Source: Alitta virens
Lineage: Eukaryota > Annelida > Polychaeta > Phyllodocida > Nereididae
DNA: 64,000 nt
Reading direction: 5' to 3'
Assembly: GCA_932294295.1 (NCBI GenBank)
Contig: OW028573.1
Span: 54,625,829 to 54,689,828, forward strand
Part shown: in pieces, positions 57,301 to 64,000 of the stretch
How the letters are laid out: every line of letters starts with the position of its first letter
Position numbering within the stretch: the stretch's first letter is position 1
Translations under genes and position numbers: made by a program
Notes under the pieces: model-generated
What the model saw: the letters and a program-made list of their open reading frames with translations, nothing else
Database searches by the model: none
Told to the model about the DNA's origin: nothing

Positions 57301-59754
57301 GCAGAAGTCGGTGGGTCAGAAATAGAAAAACTTTCCTCAAAGGAAGTATGTATATCCCTTGGAGCTTTGATATCAAGCGTTGTGCACAGTTGCTTTAGAT
57401 AGATCTGTGTTATAAATGAACAGAAATCCAGATACTTGTCAGAGCAGCACTTTCATGCTAGAGAGACAAAGACAATAGTGGATTTTCACGGAAGTTTCTC
57501 GACAATTCCACCAGGCAGCTACAACAGAATACTGCAATTCTATAGGCTGAGAAAGTTCCCGCCTGTGATTGGATGAAGCAAAGCGCATCCTAGCGGCTAT
57601 GCTTTTAGTGCATTTTAAGGTATATTTGACATATCATAATTTAGTATATTTTTGTTATTTCTCTGGGAAAGTTATGTTTATTGAACAGGTTAGTTCTGAT
57701 CTCCTATGTCTGAAAAGCAAAGTCAGTAAAACAAAAGGGGGGGGGGGGGGAGCGGGAGAAGGAAGAGTTACTTCTTGCTGAATGCAGGGCTGCTAAGTGA
57801 AAAGGACACTCTGCTGCCTAAAGACAGAGCAAGAGGTGAAGCAATTAGCCAAATGATGGGACGGTGTATCACTTATCTGCTGTGACCTCTGGGTGCAGGT
57901 GCTTAAGCCATTTAGAGAGGTCAGAGCCACAATCAGAGTTACAGTCACTAAGGGCTAATACTACATTAGGCACGCCTTTGTCGTCTACTGAAGATAGCAT
58001 ACCCTAAAATAAACCAGATGAATTGATTTTGCCTCCCACAGAAAAAAGTCCCATCAGGCAGCAATGAAAAACAGAAACATAAATACTTTTTAACTATACG
58101 TGTGACGAAATCATTGTAGGATGTAAATTTAGACATGTAAAAATCAATGCCTTCCTTCTATGGTATTTTCTGAACGAATCTTGAAGTAAACAACTTGTTC
58201 TTGATAGACATAGGACCTTTGAATTATTTATGGTTTTGTATTACTTTTGAATTGCTCAAAATATTTCTTTGAATGTAGCACTGAGAAATTAAAAACATTA
58301 ACATCACACATAAACTAGTTCATGACCTGAAATAATTTGATGCCTGACAATATTTTTGATATGTTTGTTTAAAGATCAGTTCCAGACCAGGCAAAACAAT
58401 ACTTCAATATGCCATATATATATAAGACTGACAACACAAAGAACGTTGTAGCTGCAAGTGCTCTTTGCACATTTACTTCATTTTTGGAAAGATTATGGCA
58501 TCGAAGATAATATAAAAATATCAAAGAATAAAATCATGGAAGCCATATCTGAAGCAAAACTGACACAAGAAATTGAACACCATTTAATACCTGGCTGCTA
58601 GCAAAATGCCACATGAAGTGTTTAAAGCCCAAAAATAATAAATTCTAAACCTAATTGAATTCATGCGCCAATGCCATTCTATCCCACAAATATACAGGAA
58701 AAAAGTGCAGGTTTCTTATTAATCTAATCAGCTGACAGTTGGCCCTCTCGAGATTACTCAGGCTATCTTGAGATGGTAAGCATTGTAAGAGAGGACACAG
58801 GTGTTTCTGAGATGTCTTAAAACGCCTAGTTCACTTTGAAGCAATTAGTTTTTCCTCTGGGGTCTCAGGCAGACAAAGACACTACAAAACGTCAGTAGTA
58901 AGTAAAAGTAACACACAAGGTGGTGGGCCCATACCTCCTCCTCTCCTATGTTGTCAAATATAAAGGTTTGCTTCCATTCTGGATCCTTGCAGTTAGAGAC
59001 AGGTTCTGTCTGGAAAGCCTGGTAAGACCTGGAATGCAAAATCATTTAATGAGACAAGATTACCTGCCATTATCGCCAATCACAAGAACAAGAAACATGA
59101 CGTCTTTGCATTGTGTGCAAAGGAAAATTGCCGTGTCGGTATTCTGCTTTTTGTACGATTTCTTATCTTCCATTTAGTTTTCTTTTCCAAACTCACATCT
59201 TGGGAGAAATACTAAAGCTGCTGGTATTTTGTGTATATGGACAAATAAATTTGATAAAACCTATCGAAATATCCCGTGCATGTTATAAGGACAGAAATGT
59301 TATTACCAACAGAACTAGGAATTCAAAAGCAATGTTCATCTAAAAGTTGAGAATGCTCTTAGCGTGGAAATAGAAACATAACTCTAAGAAATCTAAAGAA
59401 TGAATACATCGAATGACATTTCTTGGGATGATAGATGTAGCAATGTGATTTATTTGAACTTGTTATCAGTTGTATGGCCCAGTGGAATGATAACAACAGA
59501 CTTTACAATGGCATTTGCCAGATTTAGCTCTCATATCATGCTTCTTTAAATTCATAAAAATCATTCAGAATATTTACAGTTCCATATTAAACCAATGATA
59601 TCAGCTTATGACGCATATGGAGCAGTTACGAAAGAAAGAAAGAATGGAAGGAAGGAAGGAAGGAAGGAAGGAAGAAAGGAATCCTTGCAGACTAACAGAC
59701 TCAGACTAAGAGCCTTACAGACTTACAGACGTACAGACACATAATCAATCAATT

Positions 59755-59789
<35 letters not shown>

Positions 59790-60025
59790 TCAATCAATCA
59801 ATCAATCAATCACTTTTATCATAGATGTAAGTTAGATTGTACACACCCTCGATCTGGCAGGATATGAAGCTTCACAAAGGCATAGGGGTACTCCTTCTCG
59901 GGCCCTTCCCTGGGTTGCAGCCCTTGTGCTTGTAGCACAGTGACGTGCAGCCTCCAGGTCCTCCAATCGTGCCAGACTTTGAGGCTGAGTCTGCCAGAGA
60001 TGGGCCTGGTACCTTTCTTGCTGGT
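36225..60025 (-). CDS. rims: RIM active-zone protein, C-terminal half (C2A and C2B)
   Basis: Twelve exons join in one frame: 529 residues plus TAG (36225-36227). RIM proteins sit at the presynaptic active zone, where they tether Rab3 vesicles and calcium channels. Fragment residues about 11-140 are C2A (SGRLSLKVWHDW, LHILPDRG, DPEWKQTFIFD, FLGEVLLDL). About 393-515 are C2B (GDICLGFVVTKGQLEIDV, DTYVKAALMENN, FLGETIIQLDNLEL, VGWYRL). The serine/arginine-rich linker between them has basic patches. The zinc-finger and PDZ exons must lie to the right of this window. The tail after C2B is short (HQRSAADVGSAESLNFYR). All junctions are GT-AG with matching phase. Two C2 domains at this spacing with C2B at the very end fit RIM1/2 rather than the C2B-only RIM3/4. 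Confidence 0.93.
36668..36810 (-). CDS. RIM exon, C2B middle
   Basis: 143 bp, phase 1 to 0, acceptor TGTTTCAG, donor GTGGGC. It encodes DTYVKAALMENNKCLQRRKT and on to NISGRNLK. It is easily missed because the frame on the other strand is also open. Confidence 0.9.
36846..36870. repeat. GA microsatellite
   Basis: A GA/GAAA-rich run just upstream of the C2B middle exon, within the polypyrimidine side of the minus-strand intron. Confidence 0.7.
38181..38294 (-). CDS. RIM exon, C2B start
   Basis: 114 bp, phase 1 to 1, acceptor AATTTCAG, donor GTAAGG. It encodes ENSVHGDICLGF and the first C2B strands, ending NAANQPPG. Confidence 0.93.
39241..39470. mobile_element. MITE-like repeat, copy 2 (TCTAGACAGCTATA family)
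   Basis: Inverted ends TCTAGACAGCTATA and GAAGCTGTCTAGC enclose the same core as the copy at 18658-19037. Located in a RIM intron. Confidence 0.65.
39596..39687 (-). CDS. RIM linker exon before C2B
   Basis: 92 bp, phase 2 to 1, acceptor TGTTTCAG, donor GTAAGA. It encodes RYSTKMDRRRSSLPDTSSLG, then GPGQVAPRPSL. Confidence 0.85.
39688..42184. other. RIM intron, no exon or element recognised
   Basis: AT-rich intronic DNA with short open frames only; none has a domain or plausible splice context that I could support. Confidence 0.45.
42185..42365. repeat. ACGCATGG/CCATGCGT palindromic repeat, copy 1
   Basis: AAAACGCATGGATTTCACC, ACCATGCGATTTCCATGCG and TCTCATGGAAAACAT are ordered as in the copy at 53960-54110. 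The unit is a loose multi-arm palindrome in a RIM intron. Confidence 0.65.
42990..43035. repeat. Short hairpin with 14-bp arms
   Basis: TTGGCATTTCTAGA and its perfect reverse complement TCTAGAAATGCCAA are separated by about 18 nt. Confidence 0.7.
43640..43860 (-). mobile_element. tRNA-derived SINE
   Basis: On the minus strand a tRNA-like head (about 43780-43855) has an A-box-like TGGTTAGCATGG, an anticodon-stem-like CCTTCTGTGTGGAAGG and a B-box-like GGAGTTCGATTCTC. The body extends to lower coordinates. The acceptor stem does not pair convincingly, so it is a SINE or tRNA relic, not a working tRNA. Confidence 0.62.
44504..44630 (-). CDS. RIM linker exon
   Basis: 127 bp, phase 1 to 2, acceptor CATTACAG, donor GTAAGT. 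It encodes ASLLPCNDPLLSTPLTLGRS and a Ser/Thr-rich end. Confidence 0.82.
44937..45053 (-). CDS. RIM linker exon, Ser/Arg-rich
   Basis: 117 bp, phase 1 to 1, acceptor CATTTCAG, donor GTAAAG. It encodes DSDDGRSSRSGRKKSHKRRH then SDYGFLDTLND. Confidence 0.82.
45395..45478 (-). repeat. Dispersed repeat, copy 1
   Basis: Its reverse complement (ATAGTGGATTTTCATGGAAG, GTTTCTCGA, AATACTGCAATTCT) matches 57474-57562 with scattered differences. Confidence 0.7.
45535..47625. mobile_element. ~2.1-kb element with long inverted ends
   Basis: About 45535-45640 (TATGGATGATGTTTTATGG, TTGATTCTACTATGGCATG) is the imperfect reverse complement of about 47520-47625 (CATGCTATAGTACCAG, ACTATAAACCATCATCC, GAAACACACTT). 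The interior has no recognisable transposase; one 68-codon frame lies at 46044-46250. Confidence 0.6.
47124..47529. mobile_element. Nested inverted-repeat element with ~31-bp ends
   Basis: AGGGTGCCAATGTAGGCCAG...AAATTGAC at the left is matched by GTCAATTTTTACTGGCC...GGCACCCT at the right. It lies inside the right end of the 45535-47625 element. A 23-bp direct repeat (CTTGATATAATCTGAACTAC plus TTA) occurs twice at about 47317-47365. Confidence 0.7.
48595..49100 (-). mobile_element. Possible tRNA-like SINE or foldback element
   Basis: The minus strand has a B-box-like GGTTTCGATCCC near 48640-48655. GCTCTGCCC occurs at 48604, and the hairpin GCTCTGCCC/GGGCAGAGC occurs at about 49070-49095. A minus-strand open frame across it is unlike any protein I know. 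Weak call. Confidence 0.3.
50050..50755 (+). pseudogene. Non-LTR retrotransposon fragment (RT C-terminal end)
   Basis: The conceptual protein at 50070-50450 has RALRFVTNKGQLSYEE, YKLKKGMAP-like sequence and YGKNSFRYHGAKLWNNIP, the typical end of CR1/L2/Jockey-like reverse transcriptases. An in-frame TAA at 50379 interrupts it; similarity continues afterwards (STFKTAITKWL). AATAAA and CATA repeats at 50731-50755 form the 3' tail. Inserted antisense to the RIM gene, in an intron. Confidence 0.85.
51598..51708 (-). CDS. RIM linker exon, basic
   Basis: 111 bp, phase 1 to 1, acceptor TTTTGTAG, donor GTAGGT. It encodes DRRLFKKESFKSKMKRRMSD, VVTKVGARLADRRSFSE. Confidence 0.82.
52142..52162 (-). CDS. 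RIM 21-nt microexon
   Basis: Acceptor TTGTTTTCAG, 21 coding bases, donor GTACGT. It encodes GSSRSGR in phase 1 to 1, so inclusion or skipping leaves the frame intact, as for regulated neuronal microexons. Confidence 0.72.
52276..52344 (-). CDS. RIM linker exon
   Basis: 69 bp, phase 1 to 1, acceptor TTTTTCAG, donor GTGGGT. It encodes SQKSLDDDLLLGVDPGSDRR and a Ser/Gly end. Confidence 0.8.
52619..52800. repeat. 182-bp near-perfect hairpin
   Basis: The arm 52619-52686 is the reverse complement of 52736-52800, with one 3-nt indel and one mismatch. The outer 47-48 bp, from GCATATAGTGAAATGTCATC inwards, pair perfectly. The loop is 49 bp. It lies in the RIM intron just upstream of the 52276-52344 exon. 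Confidence 0.92.
53960..54112. repeat. ACGCATGG/CCATGCGT palindromic repeat, copy 2
   Basis: TTTTCCATGCGTTTGG, TTGGAAAACGCATGG, ACCATGCGTTTTCCATGCG and CTCATGGAAAACGCACG alternate in both orientations. Second copy of the family at 42185-42365. Confidence 0.7.
55301..55572. repeat. 124-bp tandem duplication
   Basis: GCAATCTAAATCCATTTGC starts at 55301, 55425 and 55549. Units 1 and 2 look nearly identical over 124 bp; the third is partial. Recent duplication in a RIM intron. Confidence 0.92.
56285..56627 (-). CDS. RIM exon, C2A end and linker
   Basis: 343 bp, phase 0 to 1, acceptor GCATTCAG, donor GTAAGT. It starts IERRALEVTMWDF, ends C2A near WYPINDHDE, and continues with a Pro/Ser-rich linker. 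Confidence 0.93.
57474..57562 (+). repeat. Dispersed repeat, copy 2
   Basis: ATAGTGGATTTTCACGGAAG through AATACTGCAATTCTATAGG corresponds to the minus-strand copy at 45395-45478. Confidence 0.7.
58935..59037 (-). CDS. RIM exon, C2A middle
   Basis: 103 bp, phase 2 to 0, acceptor CATTCCAG, donor GTATGG. It encodes SYQAFQTEPVSNCKDPEWKQ then TFIFDNIGEEE. Confidence 0.9.
59630..59685. repeat. GAAA/GGAA microsatellite
   Basis: Tandem GAAA followed by about eight GGAA units in a RIM intron, close to the C2A start exon. Confidence 0.93.
59745..59813. repeat. CAAT microsatellite
   Basis: About seventeen CAAT/TCAA units, slightly interrupted, ending about 33 bp before the donor side of the C2A start exon. 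Confidence 0.93.
59847..60025 (-). CDS. RIM exon, C2A start
   Basis: 179 bp, phase 0 to 2, acceptor CTGTTGCAG, donor GTGTGT. It encodes TSKKGTRPISGRLSLKVW to LHILPDRG, the first half of C2A. Confidence 0.92.
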
Positions 60026-60706
60026 CTGCAACAGAAGCACACACATGAGTAATAGCACATTTCCCACCTCGCACCTGCATCATCCCATACATAAGTAATG
60101 CTCCATTATCAGCGTCGCCTGCCAAGCCTTAATCACCCGTGCTTTCACAGAGCACTATCTGGTGGCAGTAGGAATGCGGCAAGGTGCATCTCACTCACTT
60201 ACAGGTAAAGAAATAAGCGCAGTTCTCACGCAGGAGCATAGCATACGCTTGATTAATGACGTGTATTCTGATTTTGATGAAACCATTGTCAGGTAATGGA
60301 GCCGAGAATAGAACACAATTCTTGTAAACTTGACAGTCAGTTAAAAAAAAATCGATTCGTTCTGAGGGAAATTGCCGAAGGTGCATTTGAGTGCCATCGG
60401 AAAAAATTATCCCGTTTTTTAAATTTTTTTTGGTTTTAACAAAATCAAATTAACTAACAAAATTAAGTGTAAGAGTATTGCCACTGTATTAAGTGCTAAC
60501 AAAGCCTGCTGATTGGAGGGATTGAGAATTCCTCATGACCGTCTTGCTTATTACCTGAGTATTACCATTTTTCCCTTTTTGCACAACAATGGTGTCTTCA
60601 AAGTTCAATATATTATCACTGTAATTGGCTGTGCATCTTGCAGGTCAACGTTTTAATAGTATCTCGTCAGTAGGAGCCACACTTAGCTCGACCACTCTTG
60701 CTATCC

Positions 60707-61348
60707 TAAAGGGGCCTTCACACTTAGCCGGATTAGACAGCGGAGCGTCTCGGAGTAAAATATTATTCACTCCGGGGGGTTCCGGGATCAAAGAGCTGTT
60801 AAATGTCAACAAAAAAGAAATGTTTGGCGATGTGTACACGATGTCAATATAGTCTCAACAAGGAGGTAACACGACTGTCCCGGAAGAGTGCGGAGTGAAC
60901 CGGATTTTACACGGTGCCTTCAAGGATATAACCGGTCTTTACACCGTGTTCATTTGTGCGGAACCGTGTTGCTCCTTGTACTCTGCAGCGTTAATGGTGG
61001 CGAAATATTCATGCCCGGTTGACGCCAGACATAGCCAGAGATACCACGAAGTATACCCGAGTCAATATGGAGATTTCCGGAGATCGCCTGAGTCTACTGG
61101 GAGTCTACATGGATCAACAAAGATTAAATACTCCGGGACCTCCGGCATGAAAAATTGAACATGTTTAATTTTTTCCCCCGGAGTCCCAAGGTGGTCCCTG
61201 ATCGCCCCGGACAATGACGGACAATGACGGACAATGCTGGACAATGCCGGAAAGAAACACGAGGTCTACACGCTATTACCAGAGTTTGCCGGAGCTACAC
61301 TCCTGGACAATCCGGCGTCTGATCTGGCTTAGTGTGAAGGGGCCTTTA
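60707..61348. mobile_element. GC-rich inverted-repeat transposon, copy C
   Basis: Third copy of the family at 26872-28178. Its ends TAAAGGGGCCTTCACACTTA / TAGTGTGAAGGGGCCTTTA are perfect inverted repeats and suggest a TA target. The body is clearly more diverged from A and B than they are from each other. Confidence 0.85.
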
Positions 61349-62192
61349 TAAGCTGCATGCTGCCAAAATAATCCAGCTTTCAAGATCATGATCAATTCCT
61401 TAAACCCAGTACTCCTATCAAATCCTATCAAATACATATGCAGGTCCCAATGTTACCAATGTTACAATTTTCTTAACTACACATACAATACAATATTTGA
61501 TTTGTTTCAATCAACGAGGGCATGCACCTTGGTATGGAACAAGGCTATAGGTCATCCAAATTAATCTAGAGATATATATAGGAACGGATAGGCCGACATA
61601 GTTACGGCTTCAGGTAGAATCTATTGGCTACACGCAGTTCAATTTAGCGTTTTCCAGAAAGTTGTATTGTAGCTTGATTCTTGAATGATGGTTCATTGTT
61701 TCTAATACAACTAATTATCACATAGACAATGACTGTTATTCTACAACTGAGGCATCATCAGCATGGGCTGGTTTTAACACATCGTCGAATAAGGATTATC
61801 TTAACACATTTATTTGTGAAAGGAGTCATCCTAATTAAGTGCTAGCACCATAGGTCATACAGTGCACTTCATTTGCTGAACCTCATAATCGTCTTAGATA
61901 AAGTAACCCAATAGCTTCAGTGCTCTATAGCAAGAAATAACTTGCAAATGAAGATTACAAAGAATATCTATGCATATCAGACATTTGATGATTTATGATC
62001 CGCTGCTTGAAATACTATGCAATTTACATTAACAGAAAAAAAAAATCAGATTGTCAAAGTATTAAGAGCATACACTGATATCACGAGCATATTATCGGGT
62101 GACAGATTTCCTTTTGTATTAAATACACTGTTGGCTTCTTCGTACATTTTGTATGACTCTGACATTGCCCTCCAAACAAATATATAAAATCA

Positions 62193-62236
<44 letters not shown>

Positions 62237-63259
62237 GTACCATGGTGTCAAAATGGTCTCTCTTTTTTTGGAGGGCGTTGCACATGAGTGGTATCTTCCC
62301 AGGAGTTGCACTATAGGTAGCACTAGTGATGTATAATATGCTAGATGCAAGAGTCCTTCGTCATTTATAGGCACCTTTTATGTGTCATATGCAAATGCTC
62401 TCTGTCATATCCATTAGCCGTGGTGTCTACAACATCACAACGATACGAAGATGTGATGTAAAAAGTGCCTCAAATCTGTCAAGTCATTGTGCATATGCTC
62501 ATGCGACGTTATTTGGTAGTCTCTGTTCAATTTCGGCCTTGCGTGATGTCTGAAGTCCATCTAAACAAAATGCTAAACCATTACATAAACTACCTGGCTG
62601 CTAGCCATGCCAAAACAAAAATTGAGTTTTGGTGCGAAGTCAAGGCTGCATGTTAAACTGGTCTGCCTCGAACTGTGTACAATGTTGGTTAGATATTGAT
62701 AGTTTATTTCAAGATACATCTAAATGAGTAATTCCCGACATTTGACGAAATGGCTATTTGAAGCCTGTTGTGTAAATAGAACATATGGTATGAATGTGTA
62801 TATTGAGACAACTAGAAAGATTTAACCTTATCACAAAAGTGTATCAAGGTAAGAACTCATTTCCATCAGATCAAAACACAACCTTATATAACAGGGCGTA
62901 TACAATGTTGAATCAGCATGGATCATGTTGTCAACCTGAGTAACAGACCTCCCACATCACGTCCAGCTCTAACATCACATACTCCTGACACTTAGGTCGT
63001 AGGTGTGTCAGCTGCTGGCATATGATGACAGGCTGCAAATGACAGCCACAGCCCAAGGAAGCCAAAATAATACTCGAGGCGAATGCTCCATTACTCAGAT
63101 ATCAATAAACCCCAAAGGTCAAGCAAGTGTATGAGTTTGCCATTCTGGTATTACAACATGGTTTTGTTAATATGGTACCATTAAAGCTGCAGTACAAGTC
63201 TGAGTAACAAATGAGTAACCAACAGTGTCATGTACAGTACAATATTTTGAAGGAAACGG
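61349..63259. other. Probable RIM intron, nothing coding recognised
   Basis: No supported exon. A 41-bp TA microsatellite lies inside at 62194-62234. Confidence 0.45.
62194..62234. repeat. TA microsatellite
   Basis: About twenty uninterrupted TA units. Confidence 0.95.
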
Positions 63260-63925
63260 GACGACTCACCGCCAAAATATTTGGTTGAGTCACCACCTCT
63301 TTTTTGTACCTGATGGTTACTCACCGCCTGCAGAAATTGGTTAACTCACCGACCCTCATTTTGGTCTAGTCACCGCCCTCATTTTGGTCTAGTCACCGCC
63401 CTTATTTTGGTCAAGTCACCGCCAATATTTCGGTCAAGTCATCGCCGATATTTTAGTCAAGTCACTGCCTTTTTTTTTTTGGGTCAAGTCACAGCAAATA
63501 TCTCTTGAATTTGATTGTCTCACATGTTAAAGTTGCAGTATTAGCAGTTGTAGTATATACATTTATTGCAACCAGAAATTTATAAAAGTTGTACAAATAT
63601 TATCTTATGGTATTCTCAGTGGGCTAGATATACACAAATAAATTTACTTGTCTTTTTTTAATTGGGTTTTCTGTTATTATGGCATAAGCAACTGTAATGT
63701 TATAAAGATTCCTAATTGAATGTCCATTGGGAGAAGCAGAAGCCACAATTAAGGAGAGGTGGTTAGTCCACCAATAGAGTGGCGGTGAGTCAACTAATGG
63801 TTGAGGTGAGTTAACCAAAAGTTTGTGGTTAGTTAATCACAGAACAGCGGGGAGCTGACTATAAAATGGCAGTGAGTCAACTAATTATTTTTGGCAGTAA
63901 GTTGGAAAGTCGGTGAGTCGTCTGG
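63258..63925. mobile_element. Foldback element built of short subterminal repeats
   Basis: The left part (63258-63500) has about ten units of 22-28 bp of the form GTCACCGCC-N-ATTTTGGTCAA. The right part (63750-63925) has about seven units in reverse orientation (GGCGGTGAGTCAACTAA type). The outer ends ACGACTCACCGCC and GTCGGTGAGTCGTC are complementary. The ~250-bp middle is AT-rich without coding. Confidence 0.8.
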
Positions 63926-64000
63926 TATTCATTTTGAAAGTGGCTTATCATTATAAGGAGCTGAAGTTATCTTGACAATTATATAAAAACTCAGCTCTTC

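Overview
This is nuclear DNA from an animal. Genes are intron-rich with GT-AG junctions that keep frame, and the intergenic and intronic DNA is AT-rich and full of decayed transposons, foldback elements and microsatellites. The gene set (a Mos oocyte kinase, a ZIP4/ZIP12-type zinc transporter, a RIM active-zone protein) together with a Mag-like Ty3/Gypsy retroelement fits a marine invertebrate. Repeated use of the palindrome TAGGCCTA makes me lean towards an ambulacrarian such as a hemichordate or echinoderm, but the species cannot be named from this sequence.

Layout. 255-5530: a decayed Ty3/Gypsy element, + strand, with a shortened 5' LTR. 6450-6677: a 21-bp minisatellite. 7689-8519 (-): an intronless bHLH transcription factor with its own TATA box. 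9085-9190: a TCTTA microsatellite. 12599-14077 (+): intronless mos, with two perfect CRE palindromes just upstream and a poly(A) signal 32 nt after the stop. 15717-26162 (-): a zinc transporter in 11 recognised coding exons that join into one frame of 754 residues; an upstream first exon is probably missing. 26872-28178: two abutting copies of a GC-rich inverted-repeat transposon, with a third copy at 60707-61348. 28.2-36.2 kb: no recognised gene, only short foldback elements. 36225-60025 (-): the 3' part of a RIM gene, 12 exons in one frame (529 residues plus stop) holding both C2 domains and a 21-nt microexon; its 5' part (zinc finger, PDZ) must lie beyond the right edge. The RIM introns hold a LINE fragment, a tRNA-derived SINE, a 2-kb inverted-repeat element and a 182-bp near-perfect hairpin. 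63.26-63.93 kb: a foldback element built of short repeats in opposite orientation.

The four host genes show no sign of working together. Mos acts in the MAPK cascade of oocyte maturation, the ZIP protein imports zinc, RIM organises synaptic vesicle release, and the bHLH protein is presumably a developmental regulator. I found no clear new multi-gene system. The most unusual signals are the foldback and inverted-repeat families, an inverted duplication of a ZIP exon fragment, the E-box/CRE arrangement at mos, the RIM microexon and a changed PAL motif in the ZIP protein.
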